The notes beneath the pieces were generated by a model. It made no database searches. It was not told the DNA's origin and worked only from the letters and a program-made list of their open reading frames with translations. This document shows positions 7,408 through 15,480 of a DNA stretch of 64,000 bases, in pieces (position 1 is the stretch's first letter; every line of letters starts with the position of its first letter). Both the position numbers and the translations under genes were made by a program. This DNA comes from Streptomyces tendae (lineage in GTDB: Bacteria > Actinomycetota > Actinomycetes > Streptomycetales > Streptomycetaceae), in NCBI RefSeq assembly GCF_014650435.1, contig NZ_BMUY01000021.1, positions 61,276-125,275 on the forward strand, in the 5' to 3' direction.

Positions 7408-7983
7408 CTACTTGAAGAAAGCGATCCCGTCGTCCGGCATGTCGTCCGGCAGGGCCTTGGCCCAGCGCTCGACGTCCTCCGGGGTGACGACCTTCTTCAG
7501 GTGCGCCGACATGTACGGGCGCAGCTCGACCTCGGGGGTCTGCTTCTCGCCGACCCACATCAGGTCGCTCTTGACGTAGCCGTACAGCCGCTTGCCGCCG
7601 GTGTAGGGCCTCGACGCCGCGGTACGGGCGACCGCGTCCGTGACCAGGTCGATCTGGGGCTTCTGGTCGGCCAGCTCGCCGTACCAGATCTCGATGACGC
7701 CGTCGTCGCGGGTCATCGTGACCTCGACCTTGCGGTTCGCGTCGATGCGCCAGAAGCCGTGCTCGGACTCCAGCGGGCGGACCTTGTTGCCGTCGTTGTC
7801 CAGCACCCAGGTGTGGGACTGGTACTCCAGGAAGTCCCGGCCGTCGTGGGTGAAGGAGACCTCCTGGCCGAAGTTGCACTTCTCGGCACCGGGGAAGTCG
7901 TGCACACCCGCGCCGGCCCAGTCACCCAGCAGGAAGACGAGCGGCACGAGGTCCTTGTGCAGGTCGGACGGGATCTCGATCAT
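7408..7983 (-). CDS. Nitrobindin-like heme protein (peroxynitrite isomerase family)
   Basis: A 191-aa FABP-like beta-barrel protein with the family signature GxWxGxG as GDWAGAG (residues 20-26). Nitrobindins bind ferric heme and isomerise peroxynitrite to nitrate. The alternating Thr/Val/Arg strands and C-terminal acidic tail fit the family. ATG 7981-7983 follows a short gap after the 32-aa gene upstream. Linkage to nur is conserved in Streptomyces as far as I recall, but no functional tie is proven. Confidence 0.85.
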   Translation of the reverse strand: MIEIPSDLHKDLVPLVFLLGDWAGAGVHDFPGAEKCNFGQEVSFTHDGRDFLEYQSHTWVLDNDGNKVRPLESEHGFWRIDANRKVEVTMTRDDGVIEIWYGELADQKPQIDLVTDAVARTAASRPYTGGKRLYGYVKSDLMWVGEKQTPEVELRPYMSAHLKKVVTPEDVERWAKALPDDMPDDGIAFFK

Positions 7984-8008
7984 GAGCGGTACTTCCTGGC
8001 GTCGGTGA

Positions 8009-8107
8009 TCAGCGCTGGCCCTGGTACAGCTTCTTCACGGTCAGACCGGCGAAGGCGAGAACGCCGACGCAGACCAGGACCAGCAGGGCTTCGAAGAAGA
8101 TCTCCAC
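8009..8107 (-). CDS. 32-aa single-span membrane protein
   Basis: GTG at 8105-8107 is preceded by a good AAGGAG site seven bases away. The 32-aa product is one hydrophobic helix (about residues 4-22) with a basic tail ending KKLYQGQR. It has no recognised family. It lies 26 bp upstream of the nitrobindin gene on the same strand, so the two probably share a transcript. The strong RBS and codon pattern make it a likely real gene. Confidence 0.7.
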   Translation of the reverse strand: MEIFFEALLVLVCVGVLAFAGLTVKKLYQGQR

Positions 8108-8137
8108 GGGGTGCTCCTTGAGCGGGGGGCATACGAC

Positions 8138-8176
8138 AGGGCCGGGCCCCAGCTTACGCGGCCGGGGCCCGGCCCT
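8138..8176 (-). terminator. Terminator of the three-gene membrane operon
   Basis: A 13-bp perfect stem: AGGGCCGGGCCCC (8138-8150) pairs with GGGGCCCGGCCCT (8164-8176) over a 13-nt loop. It follows the stop codon of the last gene of the 8200-10912 operon. Confidence 0.75.
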
Positions 8177-8199
8177 CAGTGCGAGGTCCGCCGTGCGGA

Positions 8200-9066
8200 T
8201 CAGTGCAGCAGCCGGCTCTGCAGGAGGACGGTCTGCTGGAAGGGCACCGCCCGGGCGCCGCCCTTGCGGCTCTGCAGGACGACGGCCAGCACGTCGCCGG
8301 CACCGAAGTATGCCTGCCGCACCTGTTCGGCACCGTACGGCTCGGGTTCCACGTAGAAGGAGTACGTGAGGTCGTCGAGCTGTGCCTTCGTCGGGTATGC
8401 CTCGTCGGAGTAGGACTCGTCCGTCCCCCTCACTTTGTAGGACGGGCCGACGAACGGCGCCATGTGGCGGGACTGCAGGTCGTCGACGACCGCCGCGGTG
8501 TCGAAGTGCAGCAGGTAGATCCGCGTGTGGGTGCCGTCCGGCGTGGTCCAGCCGCGGGCGGCGATGTGCCGCAGCCCCTCGTCGACGAGCATCGGCCGCA
8601 GCCCGTCCCGGTCCGCCACGTCCCGGTACTCCTTGAGGAAGACGTCCGTCGCCAGCCACCCGTCGTTCCCGCGCAGCGCCTCGTCCTCCTTCGCGCCCTC
8701 GGGCGCCGGCAGGACGAGGTCGCGCAGGTCGGCGTAGTGGGCGCCCGCCTTGTTCTCCTCGGCGAACGGTCCGGGGCTGCCGGACGGCAGCGGCGCGGCG
8801 GTGAGCTCCGGGTAGTCCCACCGCCCGTCCGACTCGGTCGCCAGACCGGGTACGTCCGTGCGCTCCATGCGGGTGACGCCGTACGCCGTCGCCGACCCGA
8901 CGGCCGCGAACACGGCGACGGCCGCGGTCCAGCGCAGTACGGCGCGCAGCACGCGGCGGTCTCCCTTTCCGGGAGCCGCGACCGGGGGCGGGAGCGGCGG
9001 CGGGGCCGGCGGGGTTTCCGGCATCGGGGGGAGCGAGGGCGCCGGTGAAGTGGTCTGCTCGGTCAT
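8200..9066 (-). CDS. Single-pass membrane protein, operon gene 3
   Basis: A 288-aa protein with a Pro/Ala-rich cytoplasmic N-terminus (1-40), one membrane span (about 41-62) and an extracytoplasmic domain. It shares the block GNDGW and an overall plan with the 264-aa protein two genes upstream, so they are paralogues. No known domain is recognised. Its ATG (9064-9066) overlaps the TGA of the preceding gene as ATGA, which implies translational coupling. Function unknown. Confidence 0.8.
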   Translation of the reverse strand: MTEQTTSPAPSLPPMPETPPAPPPLPPPVAAPGKGDRRVLRAVLRWTAAVAVFAAVGSATAYGVTRMERTDVPGLATESDGRWDYPELTAAPLPSGSPGPFAEENKAGAHYADLRDLVLPAPEGAKEDEALRGNDGWLATDVFLKEYRDVADRDGLRPMLVDEGLRHIAARGWTTPDGTHTRIYLLHFDTAAVVDDLQSRHMAPFVGPSYKVRGTDESYSDEAYPTKAQLDDLTYSFYVEPEPYGAEQVRQAYFGAGDVLAVVLQSRKGGARAVPFQQTVLLQSRLLH

Positions 9067-10121
9067 ACGGACTCCCCGGGCTCGGCGATGCGGTCGAGTT
9101 GCTCGGTCACCAGCGCGGTGATGCCCTCGGTGTCGAACGGCTGCATGGCGTCGGCGGTGACGGTGACCAGCACGTCTCCCTGGTACGCGGCGCAGAACAG
9201 CGTGTCGAGCGGGTCGTCGGAGGCGCCGAAGAGGTCGAGCTCGTCAGAACCGCCCGACTCACCCGACCCACCCGAATCACCGGGCTCGGCGGAGTCGCCG
9301 GGCAGGCGGAAGCAGCGGGCGTCCTTGTGGCCCTTGATCCGCGGGCCCTCACGGAAGTCGTCCAGCGCCGCGAAGAACTCGTTCTGCCGTGTCGCCATGT
9401 CCCGGACGGCCGACCGGTTCTCCATCCGCGACAGCACGATCGTCACCGTGGAGTCGCCGGTCATCCCGTCGGCGGTGAAGGTGCCGGTGCCGGCGTAGCT
9501 GCGCATCGCCATGCCCGTGATGTGCCGGCGGTCGATCTCCCTCTCGAGCTCCTTGCGCTCGGAGCGGGGCAGGCCGATCAGCGACTCCTTGCGCAGGGCG
9601 GTGGCCTGGGCGCCGCTCAGCGTGACGTCCGAGCCGTACTCCGCGAGGTCGGGGCCCCGGGACCAGCCGTCGATCCGGTACGGCACGAGGGCCCGGGCCA
9701 GACCGGTGGCCCCGGCCGACGCCTCCGCCTTCTTCTCCGGGGCGGCCTTGGGCAGCGTCCAGACGGGGGCCCCGGGGTCGCGGTCGGCGTCCTTCACGGT
9801 CACGGCGGTGTACCCGGCGCCTGCGAGGGTGGCGGCGGCGAGCACGAGCACGCTCCCCATCACGGCGATCCGCCGGCCACGTCCCGGCCGTTCCCCGGCA
9901 GGCGCGACCTCGTCGTCCGCGGCAGCCGCGTCGGGCCCGGGATCAGCAGCCTCCGACTCGGGTGCCCCGGGCACGGCGGGCGCGGGCTCGGGGGTTTCGA
10001 GCTCCTGGGTTTCAGGCCCCTGGGTTTCGAGCTCTGCGGTTTCGGGCTCAGGGGTTTCGGGCTCAGGGGTTTCAGCGGCGGGCGCCGGGGGAGCCGGCTC
10101 GTCGTTCCGGTCCTCGTTCAC
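9063..10121 (-). CDS. Single-pass membrane protein, operon gene 2
   Basis: A 352-aa protein. The first ~75 residues are a Glu/Pro/Thr repeat region (units of the type TPEPE and TQE), followed by a basic stretch, a membrane span (about 88-108) and a ~240-residue extracytoplasmic domain. The GTG start (10119-10121) overlaps the stop of the upstream gene as GTGA. The stop overlaps the next start. No family is recognised; it probably acts with its two coupled neighbours at the cell surface. Confidence 0.78.
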   Translation of the reverse strand: MNEDRNDEPAPPAPAAETPEPETPEPETAELETQGPETQELETPEPAPAVPGAPESEAADPGPDAAAADDEVAPAGERPGRGRRIAVMGSVLVLAAATLAGAGYTAVTVKDADRDPGAPVWTLPKAAPEKKAEASAGATGLARALVPYRIDGWSRGPDLAEYGSDVTLSGAQATALRKESLIGLPRSERKELEREIDRRHITGMAMRSYAGTGTFTADGMTGDSTVTIVLSRMENRSAVRDMATRQNEFFAALDDFREGPRIKGHKDARCFRLPGDSAEPGDSGGSGESGGSDELDLFGASDDPLDTLFCAAYQGDVLVTVTADAMQPFDTEGITALVTEQLDRIAEPGESV

Positions 10122-10912
10122 AGCCGCTCCATCTGCCGCTCGGCCAGATCCAGGATCGTCTTCTTGCTGATCCGCTTCTCGCCGCCGACGTAGATCTCCA
10201 CCAGGATGTCGCCCCGCCGGGCATGCGCCTCCGCCGTGTACGTCGGCCCCTCTCCCGGCTCGCCGTTCGGCGCGTGGACGTACGCCCGCCCGTCCGAGGT
10301 CCCCTCGACTGGCCAGCTCTCGCCGTCCAGGTCGTCCGCCCAGTACTGCGCCCCTTCGTTGGCCTCGGCCGTCACCAGAACCTCCTCCTGGCGGAACTGG
10401 ATCAGCCGGATGGACACGGTGTACGAGCCTTCGACGTACCAGCCGCCGACGGCCGCCCGGCGGAACTCGTCGGCGAGCAACGACTCGAACTGCTCGCTCG
10501 ACCGCTGAAAGGTCCCGGCGTACGCGGCGAGGTCCATCCAGCCGTCGTTGCCCTCCGGCCACTCGGGGTCCCGCGCCCCGCGCGGCTTCTTCAGCAACAG
10601 CTCTCGCAGGTCGCCGTCGGTCCGCACCCTGCGGTCCTGGGCGGCCGGCAGCCGCTTCGGCACCTCGCCCGCACCGGGCGCGGCCAGGGGCTGGACCGGA
10701 GACGGCAGCCTCGTCGGCTCCCGGTCGGCCTGCACGAGGTAGCCGGTGCAGGTGCCGCCGACCAGCCCCAGCACGGCGGCGGTGCAGATGAGCGCGGCGG
10801 TGCGCCCGAGCCGACGCGGCCGTGACCGCGGCGCGGGCGCTTCGGGTGCTTCGGGTGCTTCAGGTGCTTCGGTCACCGGTGAACCGCCCTCGGGTTCCGG
10901 TTCCTCTTCCAA
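10118..10912 (-). CDS. Single-pass membrane protein, operon gene 1
   Basis: A 264-aa protein with an acidic and Pro/Ala-rich N-terminus containing three APE repeats, a basic patch (RSRPRRLGR), one span (about 38-58), and an extracytoplasmic domain. WPEGNDGW near residue 118 matches the block in the third gene of the operon. The likely start is TTG 10910-10912; no ATG lies nearby. It heads a three-gene operon whose members overlap by 4 bp. Function unknown. Confidence 0.75.
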   Translation of the reverse strand: MEEEPEPEGGSPVTEAPEAPEAPEAPAPRSRPRRLGRTAALICTAAVLGLVGGTCTGYLVQADREPTRLPSPVQPLAAPGAGEVPKRLPAAQDRRVRTDGDLRELLLKKPRGARDPEWPEGNDGWMDLAAYAGTFQRSSEQFESLLADEFRRAAVGGWYVEGSYTVSIRLIQFRQEEVLVTAEANEGAQYWADDLDGESWPVEGTSDGRAYVHAPNGEPGEGPTYTAEAHARRGDILVEIYVGGEKRISKKTILDLAERQMERL

Positions 10913-11013
10913 GACGTCCCCCCACAGAACGTGTGACGCATTCGATCAAGTGTGCGCACAGGAGACCCACAGCCCTGCTCCTGGGTTGTGGCGGCGTTGA
11001 TTACGATTCGGCC

Positions 11014-11376
11014 ATGGCGAAGAAGCTCGTGATCAAGGTGACGGCCGGGGCCGATGCTCCGGAGCGCTGCTCGCAGGCGTTCACGGTGGCGGCGGTGGCC
11101 GTGGCCAGTGGGGTCGACGTGTCGCTGTGGCTGACCGGTGAGTCCGCGTGGTTCGCGGTGCCCGGGCGGGCGGCCGAGTTCGAGCTTCCGCACGCCGCGC
11201 CGCTGCCCGACCTGCTGGACTCGCTCCTGGCGGGCGGCCGGGTGACACTGTGCACCCAGTGCGCGGCCCGCCGCGACCTCACCGAGAAGGACGTCATCGA
11301 GGGCGTACGGATCGCCGGGGCGCAGGTGTTCGTCCAGGAGGCACTGGGCGAGGACACCCAGGCCCTCGTCTACTGA
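11014..11376 (+). CDS. DsrE/DsrF-like family protein
   Basis: A 120-aa protein with the DsrE-like alpha/beta fold (about residues 3-115). A Cys pair occurs as LCTQCAARRD near residue 72. Family members are sulfur-relay or sulfur-sensing proteins, but many actinobacterial versions have no assigned role. ATG 11014 is used. It is convergent with the SDR gene at 11392, with only 15 bp between stops. Confidence 0.8.
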   Translation: MAKKLVIKVTAGADAPERCSQAFTVAAVAVASGVDVSLWLTGESAWFAVPGRAAEFELPHAAPLPDLLDSLLAGGRVTLCTQCAARRDLTEKDVIEGVRIAGAQVFVQEALGEDTQALVY

Positions 11377-11391
11377 CGGGCGCCTCGCGGC

Positions 11392-12156
11392 CTACTGCCC
11401 CATGACGTACGCCACGGTCGGGCCGGTGGTCCAGCCGCCGTCCACCGCGAGTTCGGCGCCGGTGACGTAGGACGCGGCGTCCGAGAGCAGGAAGACGACC
11501 GCGCCGGCGATCTCGTCGGCCTCGCCGACCCGGCCCATGGGCGTGTTCGGGTACCTGCCCTCGCCGCGCTCGATGCCGACGGCCGCGGTCATCGGGGTGT
11601 ACGTCATCCCGGGGTGCACGGAGTTCACGCGGATCCGGGCGGTGCCCCACTCCACGGCGCCGATCTTCGTGAGCCCGCGTACGCCCCACTTGGAGGCGCC
11701 GTAGCCTGCCGTGAGGGCGAGGCCCATCAGGCCGGCCGCGGACGAGATGTTGACGATCGATCCGCCGCCGGCCTCCCGCAGCGCGGGGACCACGGTCTTC
11801 ATGCCGATGAAGACGCCGGTGAGGTTGACGTCGAGGACCGTGCGGAAGTGCTCGACGGACTCCGACTCCAGCGGCGTACCGGTCGAGATCCCGGCGTTGT
11901 TCACCAGTCCGTGCAGCGCGCCGAACTCGGTGACGGCGAAGTCGGCGACCCGCCGCCAGTCCTCCTCGGAGGTCACGTCGTGGTGCAGGAAGCGGGCGCG
12001 GGCGCCGAGTTCGCGGGCGGTGTTCTCGCCCTCGCCGTTCAGTACGTCGGTGATCAGGACGTGCGCCCCGGCGGCGACCGCCTGCCTCGCGGCTTGTGCG
12101 CCGAGGCCGCGGGCGCCGCCGGTGACGATCACGTTCTTGCCGGTCAGGTCGTGCAT
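11392..12156 (-). CDS. Short-chain dehydrogenase/reductase (254 aa)
   Basis: A classical SDR. The cofactor motif TGGARGLG sits near residues 12-19, the NNAG motif near 86, the catalytic Ser near 138, and YGASK near 151-155. The C-terminal half resembles 3-alpha/20-beta-hydroxysteroid dehydrogenase-type enzymes. The substrate is unknown. It lies downstream of a second SDR gene on the same strand, separated by 84 bp of a G-rich tandem repeat. Confidence 0.9.
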   Translation of the reverse strand: MHDLTGKNVIVTGGARGLGAQAARQAVAAGAHVLITDVLNGEGENTARELGARARFLHHDVTSEEDWRRVADFAVTEFGALHGLVNNAGISTGTPLESESVEHFRTVLDVNLTGVFIGMKTVVPALREAGGGSIVNISSAAGLMGLALTAGYGASKWGVRGLTKIGAVEWGTARIRVNSVHPGMTYTPMTAAVGIERGEGRYPNTPMGRVGEADEIAGAVVFLLSDAASYVTGAELAVDGGWTTGPTVAYVMGQ

Positions 12157-12176
12157 GGTGCGTGCTTTCCTTTCGG

Positions 12177-12233
12177 GGTTTCTGGGGGTTCTGGGGTTCT
12201 GGGGTTCTGGGGGTTCTGGGGGTTCTGGGGGCG
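12177..12233. repeat. TTCTGGGG(G) tandem repeat
   Basis: About six units of TTCTGGGG or TTCTGGGGG run head-to-tail in the gap between the two SDR genes. The array is G-rich on the + strand and C-rich on the transcribed minus-strand mRNA. It is likely a slippage-prone minisatellite. Confidence 0.85.
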
Positions 12234-12240
12234 GGTGCCT

Positions 12241-13044
12241 TCAGAAGTGGGTGCCGCCGTCGACGCGGACCTCGGTGCCCGTGATGAACCGGCCGTCCTC
12301 CGAGGCCAGCATCGCGACGACCGACGCCACCGTCTCCGGGCCGGCGAAGCCCTGGCCGAGTGCGGGGGACAGCTTCGCGAACAGGGCCATGTCGGCGTCC
12401 TCGGGCAGCCCGGGACCGGCGCTCTGCCCGCTGACCCCGCTGCCGTCCGTCATGCCGGATGAGATGGAGCCGGGCTGGACGGCGGTGAAGCGGATGCCGC
12501 GCCCCGCGTACTCGGCGGCCAGGGCGTGGGTCATGGACTGGATACCGCCCTTGCTCGCCGCGTAGGCCGCCATGTAGGGGTGCGCGAAGGCGGCGGAGGT
12601 CGAGCTGAAGTTGACCACCGCCGCGTCCCGGCCCTCCAGCAGCGCGGGGATCGCCTCGCGGATCACCAGGAAGGTGCCGACGAGGTTCACCGTCAGGACC
12701 CGGGTGAAGTCCGCGAGGCCGGTCTGCCCGGTGTGCGAGGAACGCAGGATGCCGGCCGCGTTGACCAGGACGTCGAGGCCGCCCAGCGCGTCCGTCGCGG
12801 CACGGACCCCCTCGCGCACCGAGGTCTCGTCGGCGATGTCGACGACGAGCGTGGTGAGCCGGTCCGCGTGGTGCCCGGCCTTGTCCACGGTGTCCTTCAG
12901 GCCCGGCTCGCTGACGTCCGCCGCGACGACGGCACCGCCCTCCGCGAGCAGCCGCAGCACGGTGGCCTGGCCTATGCCCGAACCGCCGCCGGTGATCAGG
13001 GCGCGACGGCCTTCGTAACGATGCGAGTAGTTCATGTAGTTCAT
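12241..13044 (-). CDS. Short-chain dehydrogenase/reductase (267 aa)
   Basis: A classical SDR with TGGGSGIG near residue 20, a catalytic Tyr-Lys pair in YAASKGG near 164, and the expected Rossmann pattern. The start used is ATG 13042-13044; a second ATG three codons in (13033-13035) is also possible. The gene is divergent from the TetR regulator at 13129, with palindromes between them, so that regulator probably represses it and the downstream SDR. The substrate is unknown. Confidence 0.9.
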   Translation of the reverse strand: MNYMNYSHRYEGRRALITGGGSGIGQATVLRLLAEGGAVVAADVSEPGLKDTVDKAGHHADRLTTLVVDIADETSVREGVRAATDALGGLDVLVNAAGILRSSHTGQTGLADFTRVLTVNLVGTFLVIREAIPALLEGRDAAVVNFSSTSAAFAHPYMAAYAASKGGIQSMTHALAAEYAGRGIRFTAVQPGSISSGMTDGSGVSGQSAGPGLPEDADMALFAKLSPALGQGFAGPETVASVVAMLASEDGRFITGTEVRVDGGTHF

Positions 13045-13065
13045 GTCCGTCACCGTACGCCTAGG

Positions 13066-13099
13066 TGGCACGTTTTGCCATTACGTCACGGCATGCCGT
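13066..13099. promoter_or_regulatory. Two palindromes in the SDR/TetR divergent promoter
   Basis: TGGCA-N5-TGCCA occupies 13066-13080, and the perfect 12-mer ACGGCATGCCGT occupies 13088-13099. Both lie in the 84-bp divergent region and share the GGCA/TGCC half-site, as expected for a TetR dimer operator. Binding is inferred. Confidence 0.5.
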
Positions 13100-13128
13100 C
13101 TGACGGTCGCAGGCCGTACGCTTCTCGG

Positions 13129-13761
13129 GTGAGCACCGAGCCACCGCCCCCGACGCTGACCGAACGCCGCAAGGCCGCCACCCAGCTCGACATCGCGCAC
13201 GCAGCGGCAGAGCTCTTCGCCACCCGGGGCCCGGAGGCCACGACGGCGGAGGAGATCGCCCGGCGGGCGGGGGTCGCGCTGCGGACCTTCTACCGGTACT
13301 TCCGCTCCAAGCAGGACGCCGTCGGCCCGCTGCTCACGGTCGGCGCCGACCGCTGGCGGGCGCTGCTGGCCGAGGCGCCGCCGGGCAGCCCGCTCGGTCC
13401 CGCCCTGCGCGGCGCGGTGGAGCAGGCGCTGGCGACGCCGGATCCGCAGGCCGTCGAGGCGCTGCTGCGCACGCGTGGTCTGCTGCGCGCCGCCGCGGAC
13501 GATCCCGCGCTGCGAGCGGTCTGGTACCGCGTGAACCAGGAGTCGGAGGAGCTGCTCATTCCGGTGATCGCCCGGCTGGCGGACGGCCGCCGGGACCCGC
13601 TGGAGGTGCGTCTGGTCGCCGCCGCGGCCACCGACGCCATCCGGATCGCCCTGGAGACCTGGTCCGGCACCGAGGCCGCGACCGAGGGCCCCGACTCCCC
13701 CGCCGACCTGGCGGTGCGCTGCCTGCGCAGCCTCCTCGGCCCCGGGGACGACACGCCTTAG
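13129..13761 (+). CDS. TetR-family transcriptional regulator
   Basis: A 210-aa protein. The N-terminal helix-turn-helix (about 15-60) reads A-x-ELFATRGPEATTAEEIA and then FYRYFRSKQ, the standard TetR signature. The C-terminal ligand domain has no close family that I recognise. The GTG start at 13129 lacks a strong RBS and may be close to the transcript start. Divergence from the SDR gene suggests that it controls that gene. Confidence 0.9.
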   Translation: MSTEPPPPTLTERRKAATQLDIAHAAAELFATRGPEATTAEEIARRAGVALRTFYRYFRSKQDAVGPLLTVGADRWRALLAEAPPGSPLGPALRGAVEQALATPDPQAVEALLRTRGLLRAAADDPALRAVWYRVNQESEELLIPVIARLADGRRDPLEVRLVAAAATDAIRIALETWSGTEAATEGPDSPADLAVRCLRSLLGPGDDTP

Positions 13762-13789
13762 GGGCGCTTCCTGTCGGTGGCGCTTCTCG

Positions 13790-14047
13790 TCAGTGGCGCT
13801 TCTTGCCGTCCAGTTCGTCCCACCACTCGTCGGACTGGGCGTCGCCCGACGGGTCGTCCCACCAGCGGTCGTCCGGACCGCGCCGGTTGGCGACCATCGC
13901 GGCCACCGGGGGGATGAGCATCGTGAACACGCACAGTCCGACGGCCGCCGGGACGGACCAGAGGCGCACGACTCCCCAGGCCAGGACGAAGAGGACGATG
14001 CAGGTCCCCATCATGGCGAAGTAGACGTGCCGCCGCCGCGCGTACAT
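13790..14047 (-). CDS. DUF3099-type small membrane protein
   Basis: An 85-aa protein with two membrane spans (about residues 8-28 and 32-52) and an acidic, Trp-rich tail (DDRWWDD, DEWWDEL). Length and layout fit the actinobacterial DUF3099 family, whose role is unknown. ATG 14045-14047 has a GGAGG site directly upstream (CTGGAGGTATG), which decides this start over one 12 codons further up. It is convergent with the TetR gene. Confidence 0.8.
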   Translation of the reverse strand: MYARRRHVYFAMMGTCIVLFVLAWGVVRLWSVPAAVGLCVFTMLIPPVAAMVANRRGPDDRWWDDPSGDAQSDEWWDELDGKKRH

Positions 14048-14084
14048 ACCTCCAGAGTAGGTCCGGACCCTCCGTCCGGACACG

Positions 14085-14135
14085 CCGAAGGGGCCGCACT
14101 CCAGGCGTCCAACCCGGTGGGTGCGGCCCCTTCGG
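14085..14135 (-). terminator. Terminator after the sulfurtransferase operon
   Basis: A perfect 15-bp stem: CCGAAGGGGCCGCAC (14085-14099) with its complement at 14121-14135, over a 21-nt loop. It lies downstream of the DUF1416 stop codon on the minus strand and upstream of the DUF3099 gene. Confidence 0.8.
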
Positions 14136-14169
14136 CCGTCGCGCGGCGTGCGCGCCGCGCTGCCTGCCG

Positions 14170-14457
14170 TCAGACGGCGATCGCGACCTCCGCGAGGCCG
14201 CCGTGCTGGGCGACGACCGTGCGGTCGGCGGTGCCGCCCGGGACGAGTGCGCGTACGGTCCAGGTGCCCTCGGCCGCGTAGAAGCGGAACTGGCCCGTCG
14301 CGGAGGTCGGGACCTCCGCCGTGAACTCGCCGGTGGCGTCCAGCAGACGGACGTAGCCCGTCACCGGCTCGCCGTCGCGGGTCACCTGACCCTGGATGGT
14401 GGTCTCACCGGGCTTGATCGTCGAGGCGTCGGGGCCGCCGGCCTTCGCTCCGCACAT
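14170..14457 (-). CDS. DUF1416 protein, sulfurtransferase partner
   Basis: A 95-aa beta-rich protein of the DUF1416 family, which in actinobacteria is almost always encoded right behind a thiosulfate sulfurtransferase (called SseC in some annotations). The N-terminus MCGAK carries a Cys at position 2. It starts 33 bp downstream of the sulfurtransferase stop, on the same transcript. A transthyretin-like fold is suggested by the alternating Thr/Val strands (TIQGQVTRDGEPV). Confidence 0.88.
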   Translation of the reverse strand: MCGAKAGGPDASTIKPGETTIQGQVTRDGEPVTGYVRLLDATGEFTAEVPTSATGQFRFYAAEGTWTVRALVPGGTADRTVVAQHGGLAEVAIAV

Positions 14458-14490
14458 GTCGTACTCCTGAGGGGTTGAGAGGGGGCGGGC

Positions 14491-15336
14491 TTACTTGTTG
14501 GCGCCGAGCTCGATCGGCACGCCGACCAGGGAGCCGTACTCGGTCCAGGAGCCGTCGTAGTTCTTGACGTTCTCCACGCCGAGCAGCTCGTGCAGGACGA
14601 ACCAGGTCAGGGCCGAGCGCTCACCGATCCGGCAGTAGGCGATGGTGTCCTTCGCCAGGTCGACCTGCTCGTCGGTGTAGAGCTGCTTCAGCTCGTCGTC
14701 CGACTTGAAGGTGCCGTCGTCGTTGGCGTTCTTCGACCACGGGATGTTGCGCGCGGACGGGACGTGGCCCGGACGCTGCGACTGCTCCTGCGGCAGGTGG
14801 GCCGGGGCGAGCAGCTTGCCGGAGAACTCGTCGGGCGAGCGGACGTCGACCAGGTTCTGCGCGCCGATCGCCTTGACGACGTCGTCGCGGAAGGCGCGGA
14901 TCGCGGTGTTCTGCGGCTTGGCCTTGTAGTCGGTGGCGGCGCGCTGGGGCACCTCGTCGCCGGGGACCAGCTCGCGGGCGTCCAGCTCCCACTTCTTGCG
15001 GCCACCGTCGAGGAGCTTGACGTTCTCGTGGCCGTAGAGCTTGAAGTACCAGTAGGCGTACGACGCGAACCAGTTGTTGTTGCCGCCGTAGAGGACCACC
15101 AGCGTGTCGTTGGCGATGCCCTTGGCCGACAGGAGCTTCTCGAAGCCCTCCTGGTCGACGAAGTCGCGGCGGACCGGGTCCTGGAGGTCCTGGGTCCAGT
15201 CGATCCGGATCGCGTTCTTGATGTGGTTCTTCTCGTAGGCGGACGTGTCCTCGTCCACCTCGACGATCGCGATGTCGGTGTCGTCCAGGTGGTCCTGCAG
15301 CCAGTCGGCGTCGACCAGGACGTCGCTGCGGCTCAT
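14491..15336 (-). CDS. cysA: Thiosulfate sulfurtransferase (rhodanese)
   Basis: A 281-aa two-domain rhodanese. The active-site loop is CRIGERS with the catalytic Cys at residue 235; the N-terminal domain has no Cys at the matching place, as is normal. It transfers sulfane sulfur from thiosulfate to an acceptor. The gene is followed by DUF1416 and preceded by a 26-codon Cys-containing leader peptide and a strong hairpin, so its expression probably responds to cysteine or sulfur supply. The symbol follows actinobacterial use (CysA/SseA); the protein is not the sulfate ABC ATPase. Confidence 0.9.
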   Translation of the reverse strand: MSRSDVLVDADWLQDHLDDTDIAIVEVDEDTSAYEKNHIKNAIRIDWTQDLQDPVRRDFVDQEGFEKLLSAKGIANDTLVVLYGGNNNWFASYAYWYFKLYGHENVKLLDGGRKKWELDARELVPGDEVPQRAATDYKAKPQNTAIRAFRDDVVKAIGAQNLVDVRSPDEFSGKLLAPAHLPQEQSQRPGHVPSARNIPWSKNANDDGTFKSDDELKQLYTDEQVDLAKDTIAYCRIGERSALTWFVLHELLGVENVKNYDGSWTEYGSLVGVPIELGANK

Positions 15337-15456
15337 GTTTTCTCCTCCGGGGCAGTTGCGGCGGGGCGTGCGGTGCGAGGGGGTACGCGCTCGGGCCGTG
15401 CGGCGGCGCGCGGGTGCCCCGGGCAGCCCGGGGCGGGGCGAGGGATGAGGGGGACA

Positions 15457-15478
15457 CGGACGGCGACGTCGCCGTCCG
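15457..15478 (-). promoter_or_regulatory. Perfect 22-nt palindrome after the leader peptide (attenuator candidate)
   Basis: An uninterrupted 11+11 palindrome (arms CGGACGGCGAC and GTCGCCGTCCG) begins two bases after the leader peptide's stop codon and lies about 120 bp upstream of the sulfurtransferase start. A ribosome finishing or stalling on the leader would cover or expose it. It may act as a terminator or RBS-proximal switch. Confidence 0.6.
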
Positions 15479-15480
15479 CC

